A stretch of 64,000 nt of DNA from DASUBV01 sp963725175 (GCA_963725175.1 CAVRXH010000006.1:5952001-6016000), one strand, 5' to 3'; positions 16,185 through 24,343 are shown, numbered from the stretch's first letter. Program-made: numbers and translations. The notes: generated by a model from the sequence alone, not told the origin.

Positions 16185-16553
16185 TCAGCCGCGGTCGTGG
16201 AGGGTCACCTGGTAGCCGTCGGGGTCGGCGAACGTGAAAGTGCGGCCGAACGGCCCGTCGGCGGGCGCTGAGATGATCGTCGTGCCGGCGGCGGCGAGGG
16301 CGTCGTGGATGTCCTGCGCGTCGGGGGCGTGCAGCCACAGCGCCATTCCCTGGCCCGGCTGGGCGATCGCGTCCAGGTCGGTGCCCGCGATGACGTCGCG
16401 GACGGCGAGCGCGATCGGCCTGGTTTCGAACACGACGGCGTGCGGCGGTCCCGCCTCGGAGCGCTTCAGCCCCAGGTACCGCTCGTAGAAAGCGGCGGAG
16501 CGCTCCAGGTCGCGCACCTGCAGTGAGATGAAGTCGGGTCCGGTGACGGCCAC
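16185..16553 (-). CDS. VOC-family (glyoxalase/bleomycin resistance-like) protein
   Basis: A 122-residue protein with the paired beta-alpha-beta-beta-beta units of the vicinal oxygen chelate fold: FISLQVRDLERSAAFYERYL at the start, and GRTFTFADPDGYQVTLHD at the end. VOC proteins bind a metal and act as dioxygenases, isomerases or antibiotic-binding proteins. GTG at 16553 is the best start: AGGAGG lies eight bases before it, although longer reading is open. It is divergent from a marR gene, with two perfect palindromes between them, so it is very probably the MarR target gene and may detoxify the inducer. Confidence 0.85.
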   Translation of the reverse strand: MAVTGPDFISLQVRDLERSAAFYERYLGLKRSEAGPPHAVVFETRPIALAVRDVIAGTDLDAIAQPGQGMALWLHAPDAQDIHDALAAAGTTIISAPADGPFGRTFTFADPDGYQVTLHDRG

Positions 16554-16574
16554 GATCGTTACCTCCTCATGGGA

Positions 16575-16590
16575 TGTCAGTCTTCTGACA
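16575..16590. promoter_or_regulatory. MarR operator 1 (perfect palindrome)
   Basis: TGTCAG-TCTT-CTGACA is a perfect 6-bp-arm palindrome, only about 22 bases upstream of the VOC start on the other strand. It pairs with an equal site at 16603-16618, centre-to-centre distance 28 bp. Confidence 0.75.
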
Positions 16591-16602
16591 CACCTCACTG
16601 TA

Positions 16603-16618
16603 TGTCAGACTACTGACA
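16603..16618. promoter_or_regulatory. MarR operator 2, overlapping the marR start codon
   Basis: TGTCAG-ACTA-CTGACA, extendable to ATGTCAG-N4-CTGACAT (16602-16619), is the same palindrome as 16575-16590 with a different spacer. It overlaps the first base of the MarR start codon, so binding here would block a leaderless transcript directly. Confidence 0.75.
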
Positions 16619-17079
16619 TGAGTCAAGGCGAGCCGGGAATCGAGCTGGGCACATCGCTGGGGTACATGCTGAAGGCGGCCGCGAGCGCCCTGCACGCTGC
16701 CCTGGAGGCCGTGCTGAGGCCGCTGGGCATGACGATCACCCACTACGCCTGCCTGGAGCTGCTTGCCCAGCGGCCGGGCCTGTCGAACTCCGAGCTTGCC
16801 CGCGGCGCCTTCGTCACCCGGCAGTCGATGAGCGTGCTCCTGCAGGCCCTCGAACGCCAGGGACTCGTTATCCGCGCGGCACGGGCACCCGTCGGCAGGG
16901 CCCTGCCCACCGAGCTGACCGCCCGCGGGCGCCGCCAGCTCACGATGGCCAGCGCCGCGGTCCGCCGCGTCGAGCAGGACATGCTGGCCAGCCTGGACGC
17001 CAGCGAGCAAGATCAGATGCGGCTCCTGCTCACCGCGTGCATCACCGCACTGACCGAACCGCCCGCACCGGCGACGTAG
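16618..17079 (+). CDS. MarR-family transcriptional regulator
   Basis: A 153-residue winged-helix protein. The helix-turn-helix is GLSNSELARGAFVTRQSMSV (about residues 58-77), followed by the wing GLVIRAARAPVGRALPTEL and the C-terminal dimerisation helices. The ATG at 16618 has no ribosome site; a palindromic operator ends on it and CAGACT lies six bases upstream, which suggests a leaderless, autorepressed transcript. MarR proteins usually respond to phenolic or electrophilic ligands and control a neighbouring gene, here the divergent VOC protein. About 100 bases after the stop, a short frame ending VLVRAAG resembles a MarR C-terminus and may be an old remnant. Confidence 0.87.
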   Translation: MSQGEPGIELGTSLGYMLKAAASALHAALEAVLRPLGMTITHYACLELLAQRPGLSNSELARGAFVTRQSMSVLLQALERQGLVIRAARAPVGRALPTELTARGRRQLTMASAAVRRVEQDMLASLDASEQDQMRLLLTACITALTEPPAPAT

Positions 17080-17179
17080 CTGCCCCGGAATCTACGACTC
17101 TGTCGGCCGGCCAGCTCACCAAGGCCGGCGCGCGCCGCCTGACGACCCTGCTCGAACGCGTCCTGGTGCGAGCGGCAGG

Positions 17180-17386
17180 CTAGATAACGGCCAGGTCGAG
17201 AGCGGCCAGCCTGGCCCGGTCAGCGATCAGCTCGTAGCCGCTGATCTTCTCGCCCTCGATGGTGACGGCCAGGGCCAGCAGCAGCCGGCCGCGCGGGGCG
17301 ACCAGGAGGCCGGCCGCGCCGTTGATCAGGGCCAGCTCGGCGACGGCGGCGTTCTGGCCGAACGCGGCGATCTCCCTGGCCACCAC
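17180..17386 (-). pseudogene. C-terminal SnoaL-like part of the ECF sigma factor, out of frame
   Basis: The 68 residues (for example INGAAGLLVAPRGRLLLALA and a closing LAALDLAVI) match the C-terminal end of SnoaL-like domains fused to SigJ-type ECF sigma factors. The frame joins the sigma-factor frame by a one-base change near 17405-17415, within a CGGCCGGCC run. It has no start signals of its own. It should be read with the entry at 17326-18063 as one gene. Confidence 0.65.
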
Positions 17387-18063
17387 ACCCGCGCCGCGGA
17401 CCTCGGCCGGCCAGCCGCCGGCATCGCCACCCGGTCGGCGCGGCGGACCACGTCCGGGGCCAGCACCGCCAGCACCGCGTCCACGTCGCCGGCCCGCGAC
17501 GCGGCCAGGAACGCCTCCACCATCCGGCGGTGCCTGGCCAGCTCGGCGGCGGGCACCGCCGGCCTGCCGCGAACCTTCTGCCGCGCCCGGCTGGCTAGCT
17601 TCTTCGCCGCGGCCGCCGTCTTCCCGACCACCGGGGCGATCTCCCCGAACGGCACGGCGAGCATGTCATGCAGCACGAACGCGACCCGCTCGTCCGGGCT
17701 GAGCGCATCCAGCACCACCAGCAGCGCGCGGCCCGCCTCCTCGGCCAGCACCGCCTCCCGCTCGGGATCGCCGGCCGCCGCGGCGGCTCCCGGTCCGGCC
17801 GCGTCGGCGGGCATCTCGCCCGCCAGGTCCTCCCGCCGCGCCGCGCGGGCGCGCAGCATGTCCAGGCAGATGCGGGACGCCGTGGTCCGCAGCCAGCCGC
17901 CCAGGCTGGCGATCTCGCCGACGTCGGCGCGCTCCAGCCGCAGCCAGGTCTCCTGGACCGCGTCCTGCGCCTCCTCCAGCGAGCCGAGCATCCGGTAGGC
18001 GACGCCCTGGAGCTGCCCGCGCCGCGACTCGAAGTCCCTCGCCAGCGCCTCGCGCTCGTTCAC
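17326..18063 (-). CDS. ECF sigma factor (SigJ-like) with SnoaL-like extension, frameshifted near its end
   Basis: The first 170 residues carry sigma region 2 (GVAYRMLGSLEEAQDAVQET, then WLRTTASRICLDMLR) and region 4 (LVVLDALSPDERVAFVLHDM and FGEIAPVVGKTAAAAKKLAS). A SnoaL-like domain begins with HRRMVEAFLAASRAGDVDAV. In this ECF class the extension regulates the sigma factor in place of an anti-sigma protein. In the present frame the domain is cut after about 30 residues and the true continuation lies in another frame (17180-17386). The gene is divergent from a nitroreductase gene, which could be its target. Either the protein is truncated or one base is miscalled. Confidence 0.75.
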   Translation of the reverse strand: MNEREALARDFESRRGQLQGVAYRMLGSLEEAQDAVQETWLRLERADVGEIASLGGWLRTTASRICLDMLRARAARREDLAGEMPADAAGPGAAAAAGDPEREAVLAEEAGRALLVVLDALSPDERVAFVLHDMLAVPFGEIAPVVGKTAAAAKKLASRARQKVRGRPAVPAAELARHRRMVEAFLAASRAGDVDAVLAVLAPDVVRRADRVAMPAAGRPRSAARVWWPGRSPRSARTPPSPSWP

Positions 18064-18125
18064 CGGTCACCTCTGCTCCTTCGGGCCCGTCAATAGTAGG
18101 GAGCCCGCGGAGGAGGACATTGATC

Positions 18126-18788
18126 ATGGAGGTCCACGAGGCGGTACTGAGCCGCCGGGCGGTGCGCGGTTTCACCAGCGAGCCGGTTCCGGCGGGCGTG
18201 CTGGAGCGGGTGCTGGCCGTCGCCGCCCGCGCGCCATCCGGCGGAAACCTGCAGCCCTGGCACAGCTACGTGCTCACCGGGCCATCGCTGGCCGAGCTCA
18301 AGAAGCGCGTCGGCGAGCGGCTGGCGGCAGGCGACGCCGGCGACGAGCGCGAGTTCGAGATGTACCCGGCCGGGCTGGAGCCGCCATACCGGGAACGCCG
18401 CGCCGCCGCCGGGGAGCAGCGGTACGCGGCGCAGGGCATCGCCCGCTCCGACCGGGCCGGCCGCGCGCGGGCGGTGGCCGCGAACTGGGACTGCTTCGGC
18501 GCGCAGGCCGCGCTGTTCTGCTACATCGACCGCGGCATGGGCCGGCCCCAGTGGGCCGATCTCGGCATGTACCTCCAGACCGTCATGCTGCTGCTGCGAG
18601 CCGAGGGCCTGCACAGCTGCCCGCAGCTGGCCTGGACGGTGTACCGGACGTCAGTCGCGGAGGTGGCGACGCCGCCGCCGGGGCTGCTGATGTTCTGCGG
18701 CATGTCGATCGGCTACGCCGACCCGGCCGCCCCCCGCCCCCGCATCACCCGCGCCCCCCTAGCCGAGACAGTCACCTTCCTGAACTAG
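18126..18788 (+). CDS. Nitroreductase-family flavoprotein
   Basis: A 220-residue FMN-dependent nitroreductase-fold protein. FMN-contacting stretches are SRRAVRGFTSEPVP at the start, RAPSGGNLQPWHSYVLTG (about 37-54) and GLLMFCGMSIGYAD near the end. The family reduces nitroaromatics, quinones and other electron acceptors with NAD(P)H. An AGGAGG at 18111-18116 sits nine bases from the ATG at 18126, which fixes this start over the TTG at 18120. It is divergent from the ECF sigma factor gene with only about 60 bases between, suggesting shared regulation. Confidence 0.88.
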   Translation: MEVHEAVLSRRAVRGFTSEPVPAGVLERVLAVAARAPSGGNLQPWHSYVLTGPSLAELKKRVGERLAAGDAGDEREFEMYPAGLEPPYRERRAAAGEQRYAAQGIARSDRAGRARAVAANWDCFGAQAALFCYIDRGMGRPQWADLGMYLQTVMLLLRAEGLHSCPQLAWTVYRTSVAEVATPPPGLLMFCGMSIGYADPAAPRPRITRAPLAETVTFLN

Positions 18789-18858
18789 CCAGCCCGGGTC
18801 GGTGCCGTCCCGGCAGGCGGGGCCGGCTGGCGGCAAAGCCGCGTCGGCGCACGGCGGG

Positions 18859-20301
18859 TTACCGGGGCGCGGGGGTCTCCGGGGCGTCGGGGACGGCGTG
18901 CAGGCCGGGCGGCGCGGTGGCGGGCGGCTGGGCCGGGGGGTCCGCTGCTGGCTCGGGCGCCGTCTCGGGTCCGGCGGCCGGGGTGACGGCCGCAGCCTCG
19001 GTGACGGCCGGGTCGGCGGCGGGCAGCTCGGGGACGGGGACCGCGCCGCCGGCTGCGGTGTCCGCGGGCAGCGTCCCGGCGGCGCGGTTCGCGCCCGCCG
19101 TCGCGGACCTGAGCGTGTCCAGGATGGTCAGGCCCTGGCCGACCAGGCCGGTCATGACCTGGCCGACGCCCTCGGTGCCGTTCAGGATGGTCAGGTTCGA
19201 GGCAGCGATGCCCTGCGCCGCGGAACCGACCAGCGACGGCAGGCTGTCCACGATGGCGGCGGCCGCCAGCAGCTCCTGATGCCCGCCGGCCAGCGACGCG
19301 GCCCGCAGGTTGTTGGCGTCGGCCTGGGCCATCGCCGTCGCCCGCTGAGCATAGGCCTCGGCGTCCGCGCGGATCCGGGCGGCCTGCGCTTCCGCCCCGG
19401 CCAGGGTCGTCTGCCGGAACGCCTCGCCCTCGGCGGTGAACTTGGCCCGGTCCCTGGCGGCCTCGGCCAGCGCGCGCTGCTTGTACGCCTCGGCGTCGGC
19501 CGGGCGGCGAACCTCGGCCTCCAGCCGCTGCGCGGCCAGGTCGGCGCGGCGCTGGGCGAGCATGGTCTGCTGCTCGATGACCTCCTGCGAGGCGCGGGCC
19601 TCGGCCAGCGGCCCGGACTGCGCGGCCCTGGCCTTGGCCTCCTCGGTCTCGGCCTGGAACCCGGACACCTTGATGGCCAGGTCGCGCTCGTACAGCGCCT
19701 TCATCGCGGCGGCCTGCTGCTCCTGCTCGGCGGCCTCCTGGTCGGCGCGCGCCCGCGCGATGCGGGCCTGGCTGGCCACCGAGGCGGCGTGCGGCGCTGA
19801 CAGGTTGTTGATGTACCCGGACAGGTCCTCGATCTCCTGGATCTCCAGGGCGTCCACCACGATGCCGAGCTTCTCCATCTCGGCGTGGCTGCCCTCCTTG
19901 ATCTCCTGCGCCACCCGGTCCCGCTCCCGGATGATCTGCTCCACCGTGAGCCCGCCGATGATGGACCGCAGGTGACCGGCGAACACCCGGCCGACCAGGA
20001 TCTCCATCTTGTCCTGCTCCGACAGGAACCGGCGGGCGGCGTTGGCGATCGACGCCGAGTCGTCGCCGACCTTGAACGCGGCCACGGCCCGGACGTTCAG
20101 CCGGATGCCCTGGCTGGTGATGCAGTCCTCGACGATCTCCGCCTCGCGCAGGGCCAGGGACAGCACCCGGGCCTGGCGGACGACGGGCACCACGAAGCTG
20201 CCGTGGCCGGTGATGATCCGGAACTGGGTGTCCTGCCGGCGTCGCTTCGACCCGGAGATCAGCAGCGCTTCATTGGGTGCCGGGACATGCCAGAAAAACA
20301 T
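18859..20301 (-). CDS. Flotillin/SPFH-domain protein
   Basis: A 480-residue band-7 protein. The N-terminus MFFWHVPAPNEALLISG begins the SPFH domain (about 1-190, including ERDRVAQEIKEGSHAEMEKL). A long Ala/Glu/Arg coiled coil follows (about 190-350, for example AAEQEQQAAAMKALYERDLA). A glycine-poor conserved block LVGSAAQGIAASNLTIL comes next, and the last 80 residues are a Pro/Ala low-complexity tail. Flotillins organise membrane microdomains. The N-terminus lacks a clear transmembrane helix, so membrane association may be peripheral. The ATG at 20301 is chosen over an upstream frame because of this conserved start. It lies 23 bases after an NfeD-like small protein. Confidence 0.85.
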   Translation of the reverse strand: MFFWHVPAPNEALLISGSKRRRQDTQFRIITGHGSFVVPVVRQARVLSLALREAEIVEDCITSQGIRLNVRAVAAFKVGDDSASIANAARRFLSEQDKMEILVGRVFAGHLRSIIGGLTVEQIIRERDRVAQEIKEGSHAEMEKLGIVVDALEIQEIEDLSGYINNLSAPHAASVASQARIARARADQEAAEQEQQAAAMKALYERDLAIKVSGFQAETEEAKARAAQSGPLAEARASQEVIEQQTMLAQRRADLAAQRLEAEVRRPADAEAYKQRALAEAARDRAKFTAEGEAFRQTTLAGAEAQAARIRADAEAYAQRATAMAQADANNLRAASLAGGHQELLAAAAIVDSLPSLVGSAAQGIAASNLTILNGTEGVGQVMTGLVGQGLTILDTLRSATAGANRAAGTLPADTAAGGAVPVPELPAADPAVTEAAAVTPAAGPETAPEPAADPPAQPPATAPPGLHAVPDAPETPAPR

Positions 20302-20324
20302 GATGGGCTCCAGGATTGGCCGTG

Positions 20325-20534
20325 CTAGGGAACCGGGGTGACGAAGACGGAGCGCGCGGACAGGCACTCCACCACCGCGACGCGGCTGTGCCGCCGGATG
20401 GGCTCATCTGACCAGGCGGCGAACGCCTCGGTGCCGCCGCGGATGGGCAGCAGCACCTCGCCGGGACCCCCGGCCGGGATGGAGACGGTTACCCGTCCGA
20501 TGGCTCCGAGCAGGCTCTGCTCCGCGTCAGCCAC
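20325..20534 (-). CDS. Small NfeD-like OB-fold protein partnering flotillin
   Basis: About 69 residues of beta-rich sequence: GAIGRVTVSIPAGGPGEVLL, then IRRHSRVAVVECLSARSVFV. This resembles the soluble OB-fold C-terminal domain of NfeD proteins, which are commonly encoded beside flotillins and work with them at the membrane. There is no transmembrane segment, so it represents the short soluble type. The GTG at 20534 is preferred because the conserved region starts there; an ATG at 20597 would add an Arg-rich stretch of unlikely origin. It probably forms an operon with the flotillin gene. Confidence 0.65.
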   Translation of the reverse strand: MADAEQSLLGAIGRVTVSIPAGGPGEVLLPIRGGTEAFAAWSDEPIRRHSRVAVVECLSARSVFVTPVP

Positions 20535-20744
20535 GGCCCCCGACCAGCTTTCCGGCCATGTTCGCCTCGTCTTATCGCACCGCGCCCGCCTTGCCATTCG
20601 CGGCCTTCCCGATCATTATGCTCCCGCCGCGCGGGGCCGCTGACCGGCCGGCCTCGCGCCGGCCACCGCGCGCGGCGGCCAGGGCTAGAAGTCGACCCGC
20701 ATCACGACGCGGCCTAGTGCTGGACCGGCTGGTGAGCGCCGGAG

Positions 20745-21791
20745 TTACGGGCGGGGTCCCTCGGTGGACAGCAGAACGACGGTGGCCGACGGGCCCAGGC
20801 CGAGCCCGGCTAGCGGGAGCTCGCGGACGGCGGCCAGGGCGGCTGCCCCGCAGGGGCCGGCGGCGACCCCGTGCGCGGCGAGGTCGCCCGCCGCGATGGC
20901 CGCCTGCTCCTCGGAAACGGCGATCGCTCCCGACAGGCCGTTCCGCAGCGAAGGCCAGGCCAGGGCGGACGGCGTCGGGCAGTTCAGGCCCGCCATCCGG
21001 GTGCGGCCCGTGCTGACCGTGACCGGGCGGCCGGCCAGCAGGCTGCGGCGGACGCAGTCGGCGCTGTCCGGCTCGGCCGTGACGACGTGCGCGCGGCCCC
21101 GGTAGTGCGTGACGATCGCCTGGGCCAGCGCGCCGACCCCGGCCGGCACCACGACCAGGTCCGGGTCGGCGAGGTCGTCGATCTCGGCGGGCAGCGTGCT
21201 GTAGCCGTCCGCGATCCAGCCCGGCACCTGCGTGTACCCGTCCCAGGCGGTGTCCTGCACCAGCTCGGCGCCGGTGCCGGCGGCGCACTTGGCTGCCCGG
21301 CGCACGGCCTCGTCGTAGTCCCCGGCGACCCGGCGGATGACCGCGCCCTCGGCCGCGATGAGGTCGGCGGCCGCGTGGTCCACCGCGTCCGGCACGAAGA
21401 TCTCCGACCGCGCGCCGAGCAGCGCGGCCATCCGGGCGACCGCCCGGCCGTGGTTGCCGTCCGTCGCGGCGGTGAACGCCAGGCCGGGAGGGACGACGGC
21501 GCGCAGGCTGGCCAGCGTGATCGCGTCACGGGCCAGGCCGGCGCGGCTGGCCAGCAGGCGGGCGATCGCCCAGGAGGCACCGAGGATCTTGAACGCCGGG
21601 AGTCCGAGGCGGCACGATTCGTCCTTGGCCAGGACCCGGCCGACGCCGAGTTCGGCCGCGAGGGCGGGCAGGTCGGCGAGCGGGGTCGGCGCGTAACCGG
21701 GCAGCCGGGCGTGGAACGCGCGCACCTCCGGCCCCGGGCGCAGCGGCGGCGCGCCGCCGCGCAGGTCACGGGCCTGCGGACGAAGGAACAT
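20745..21791 (-). CDS. PLP-dependent lyase, diaminopropionate ammonia-lyase-like
   Basis: A 348-residue fold-type II PLP enzyme. The Schiff-base lysine lies in DESCRLGLPAFKILGASWA (about residues 57-75), the segment typical of DpaL-like enzymes. TAATDGNHGRAVA (about 107-119) binds substrate carboxylate, VVVPAGVGALAQAI (about 213-226) holds the phosphate, and GPCGAAALAAV follows near the end. DpaL converts 2,3-diaminopropionate to pyruvate and ammonia. Threonine- or serine-dehydratase-like activity is an alternative. It stands alone between the flotillin genes and a phosphotransferase. Confidence 0.8.
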   Translation of the reverse strand: MFLRPQARDLRGGAPPLRPGPEVRAFHARLPGYAPTPLADLPALAAELGVGRVLAKDESCRLGLPAFKILGASWAIARLLASRAGLARDAITLASLRAVVPPGLAFTAATDGNHGRAVARMAALLGARSEIFVPDAVDHAAADLIAAEGAVIRRVAGDYDEAVRRAAKCAAGTGAELVQDTAWDGYTQVPGWIADGYSTLPAEIDDLADPDLVVVPAGVGALAQAIVTHYRGRAHVVTAEPDSADCVRRSLLAGRPVTVSTGRTRMAGLNCPTPSALAWPSLRNGLSGAIAVSEEQAAIAAGDLAAHGVAAGPCGAAALAAVRELPLAGLGLGPSATVVLLSTEGPRP

Positions 21792-21850
21792 GGCCGCATC
21801 ATCGCCGCAGAGCGATCATTCAGTCCAGTGCCGAGCCGGGCCGGCCGGGC

Positions 21851-22804
21851 TCAGAGCCCCAGCGCCTCGCTGATGTCCGCGCGCGCGAGCTGGGCCACGC
21901 ACCAGGCGAAATGCCCGTCGCTGCCGTCGGAGGTGAACGCGTTGCTCGTCGCGACCGCGTAGACCGCCTGGAAGATCAGCAGCACCTCGGGCGGATAGCC
22001 AAGCTCCCTGGCGAACCGGGCCGTCAGGTCGCGGGTGATCTCCGCCGCCTGCGGCCCGTACATGTTCATGCACGCCGCCGTGATGGCCGCGTCGAGCCGG
22101 GCGTCGCCCGCCGTGGTGACGAACCCGAAATCGAGCACCGCGGTCGGCCGGGCCGCCTCGTCGACCAGGATGTTCGAGCCGAGCAGGTCGCCGTGAATCG
22201 GCACGTCCGGGCACCCGCCGAGGCCCGCCAGCCGGTCCAGCAGCGCCGCGTGGCGGCGGTCGAAGTCCGGTAGCCGGCTCCTGATGACCGGCCCGAACCT
22301 GGCGACGCGCCGGTCCAACAGCCCGCGCAGGGCCGCGGGGAAGCTGTCCGCGCCCGCCCACAGCGGCCGGTCCTCGTCCACGACCGCCAGCTCGCGCATG
22401 CTGGCGGTGGCCGGAACCGTGGCGAGCGCGGCCAGGATGGCGGTCACGCAGGCGACCGCGGGCTCCCCTGTCTCCCGTTCCCCGGCCGCGAACCGGTGCT
22501 GCAGCTGCTCGCCGGGCAGCTTGCGCTCGTAGGTCACCGATCGGCCAGCTATCCGCTCGATGGAAAGGATCTCCGGCGTCTCGAACGGCAGCCCAGCGGC
22601 GGCCACGTCCGCGTAGAACGCCTGCATGCGCTCCAGGGTGGCGACGCCGCGCTCGCGCCAGACCTTCGCGACCAGCCCGCCGCCCAGGTCATAGATGGCG
22701 CCCTCCATCCCGGCCGCCAGCGGCGCGGGATCATGGCCCTGCCGCGCGAACCGGTCCAGCCACTGCTGGCTGTGCCGCTGCACGTTATCCGGCACGGCGG
22801 TCAC
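21851..22804 (-). CDS. Aminoglycoside phosphotransferase (APH)-family kinase
   Basis: A 317-residue protein-kinase-like phosphotransferase. The ATP-binding N-lobe starts with GMEGAIYDLGGGLVAKVW. The catalytic loop VPIHGDLLGSNILVD (about residues 200-214) and the metal-binding AVLDFGFVTTAGD (about 222-234) are visible. The usual HGDLHxxN histidine is a leucine, which is tolerated in some subfamilies. APH-type enzymes phosphorylate antibiotics, choline, homoserine or other small hydroxyl compounds. Nothing around it identifies the substrate. A decayed hydrolase fragment lies immediately upstream of its start. Confidence 0.82.
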   Translation of the reverse strand: MTAVPDNVQRHSQQWLDRFARQGHDPAPLAAGMEGAIYDLGGGLVAKVWRERGVATLERMQAFYADVAAAGLPFETPEILSIERIAGRSVTYERKLPGEQLQHRFAAGERETGEPAVACVTAILAALATVPATASMRELAVVDEDRPLWAGADSFPAALRGLLDRRVARFGPVIRSRLPDFDRRHAALLDRLAGLGGCPDVPIHGDLLGSNILVDEAARPTAVLDFGFVTTAGDARLDAAITAACMNMYGPQAAEITRDLTARFARELGYPPEVLLIFQAVYAVATSNAFTSDGSDGHFAWCVAQLARADISEALGL

Positions 22805-22811
22805 GTCCTCC

Positions 22812-22902
22812 CGGTGCTGGCGTGAATACTGGAGTTCGTGCGCCGCCTCGGTGATCCGGCCCGCCGGCGTTGATCGCGGTGCACGGCGGTCCGGCCTGGC
22901 GG
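22812..22902 (+). pseudogene. Decayed 5' fragment of an alpha/beta hydrolase gene
   Basis: This stretch is clearly homologous at DNA level to the start of the intact hydrolase gene at 29254-29405. It shares CCGGTGCTG-n-CGTGAATACT, then TTCGTGCGCCG, then GGTGCACGGCGGTCCG. About 65 bases between the start codon region and the FVRRLGDP segment are missing and small indels break the frame. It therefore looks like a second, degenerated copy. Confidence 0.7.
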
Positions 22903-22963
22903 TGGCCAGGTGAAACGAGCGCCCCTATCCGTGCTGCACAACGGAGCCGGGTGCCGTCACGGC

Positions 22964-23305
22964 CTAGCCGGCGGCATGGCCGATTCCGAAGGCATAGGCG
23001 AGGAAGATAACGCCGACCACGCAGGGTGCGAGGCTGATGGTCCACCCGATCGGCAGCCCGCCACCGAAGCTACCGCGCATGCGCCCGGTCTGCGGGACCA
23101 GGCGGCAGACGATGTAGGCGGCCAATGCTGCCACCTCGATGACGCCGGACCAGGCGAGCAGCGGGCCGGCCCAGCCGCGGCTCAGCCTGATAGCCAGGAT
23201 GAGCGCGAGTGGCTGGGCGATGATGCCGGCTGTTACCCCGGCCAGCCGTGCGGGGGAGACGCGGAGCACGGCCAGCGCGCTCCGCGAGCCGCTATCGCCG
23301 GCCAT
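22964..23305 (-). CDS. Hypothetical three-helix membrane protein
   Basis: About 113 residues with three hydrophobic helices: LAGVTAGIIAQPLALILAI, LLAWSGVIEVAALAAYIVC, and SLAPCVVGVIFLAYAFGIG. The N-terminus is short and basic. I do not recognise the family. The ATG at 23305 overlaps the stop of the upstream GNAT gene by one base, so translation is probably coupled and the two share a transcript. The C-terminal segment is glycine-rich (GSFGGGLPIGW) between helices 2 and 3. Confidence 0.6.
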   Translation of the reverse strand: MAGDSGSRSALAVLRVSPARLAGVTAGIIAQPLALILAIRLSRGWAGPLLAWSGVIEVAALAAYIVCRLVPQTGRMRGSFGGGLPIGWTISLAPCVVGVIFLAYAFGIGHAAG

Positions 23306-23874
23306 CAGTGGCTGTCCTGCAACGCTTGCCAGTCTTCCCTGGTCAGGGCGTACTCCACCTCGCCCTGGTCCGCGCCGGGGATGTCGGGGGCATGGCCCGA
23401 GCTGTACGTCCGCGCGAACGTCAGCCCGGACTTCTCCATCACCCGGCGGGACGCCTGGTTGACCGCCATCGTGCGCGCGATCACCCGGCGCAGGCCCTGC
23501 CGCGCGAAGCCGTGGTCGATGAGCGCCCGCGAGCCCTCCGTGCCGTAGCCCTTTCCCCATGCTGCCTTCCGCAGCCGGTAGCCCAGCTCGACTTCGCCGT
23601 CAGCGCTGTCCGGGCCCGGCCGGAAATGGAACCAGCCAAGGAACTCGCCGGTCGCCTTGTCCAGCGCGGCCCAGAAGCCCAGGCCGTCGAACCGCTCGTA
23701 GAAGCTGAGGAAAAACGGGATCACCCGGTCCCGCACCTCCTCGCGCGGCGTCGGCTGGCCGCCGGTGAGGAACCACATCACGTCCGGGTCGGCGTTCAGC
23801 TCGACCAGCAGGTCGATGTCGGCCTCAGTGAACCGCCGCAGCACCAGCCGCTCAGTCTCCAGGAAGATGGTCAC
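23305..23874 (-). CDS. GNAT-family N-acetyltransferase (RimJ/RimL-like)
   Basis: A 189-residue GNAT protein. The opening LETERLVLRRFTEADIDLLV is typical of the RimJ/RimL subgroup, ELGYRLRKAAWGKGYGTEGS (about 96-115) carries the acetyl-CoA-binding Q/RxxGxG-type loop, and AVNQASRRVMEKSGLTF is the conserved NxxSxxxxxKxGF-type motif. Such enzymes acetylate protein N-termini, small amines or antibiotics. The downstream membrane gene overlaps it by one base. Confidence 0.87.
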   Translation of the reverse strand: MTIFLETERLVLRRFTEADIDLLVELNADPDVMWFLTGGQPTPREEVRDRVIPFFLSFYERFDGLGFWAALDKATGEFLGWFHFRPGPDSADGEVELGYRLRKAAWGKGYGTEGSRALIDHGFARQGLRRVIARTMAVNQASRRVMEKSGLTFARTYSSGHAPDIPGADQGEVEYALTREDWQALQDSH

Positions 23875-23932
23875 TGACCCATTATCGGCCGGTGCGGTCG
23901 CCGCGATTCCCCGGCGAGCGGGAGGTCGGCCG

Positions 23933-24343
23933 CTAAGGGAGATACAGGCAGAACGGGTGGCCGGCCGGGTCGATCATGACCCGGACATTCTCCTGCGGCT
24001 GGTAGTCAGCCAGCACCGCGCCCGCCTCGGTGGCCCAGACGACTGCCGCGTCGAGGTCATCGGCGGCGATGTCCAGGTGCACGGTGGTGTGCTGCTTGCC
24101 CGCCTCGCTCGGCCACGTCGGCCGGATGTACTCCGCCTCGTACTCGAAGCTCAGCACCATGCCGGGCTGTCCCGCCGGCGGCCGCAGCTGCGCCCAGCCA
24201 TCCTCCGGCGGGAAGCCGGGCCGCCCCGCTTCCTCAACGGCCACGGGCCAGCCGAGCAGCCGCGCGTAAAACGCGGCCAGCTCACGCGGCGCGGGCGCGC
24301 CGATCGTCACCGACGTCACGTCCAGCCGCGGTCGCCGCGTCAT
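23933..24343 (-). CDS. VOC-family (glyoxalase-like) protein
   Basis: A 136-residue VOC-fold protein with SVTIGAPAPRELAAFYARLL at the N-terminus, the central TTVHLDIAADDLDAAVVWA, and the closing VRVMIDPAGHPFCLYL. Histidine and glutamate at these ends are usual metal ligands in the fold. Members range from dioxygenases to drug-binding resistance proteins; this small actinobacterial group is mostly uncharacterised. It is separated from the GNAT gene by about 60 bases. Confidence 0.83.
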   Translation of the reverse strand: MTRRPRLDVTSVTIGAPAPRELAAFYARLLGWPVAVEEAGRPGFPPEDGWAQLRPPAGQPGMVLSFEYEAEYIRPTWPSEAGKQHTTVHLDIAADDLDAAVVWATEAGAVLADYQPQENVRVMIDPAGHPFCLYLP

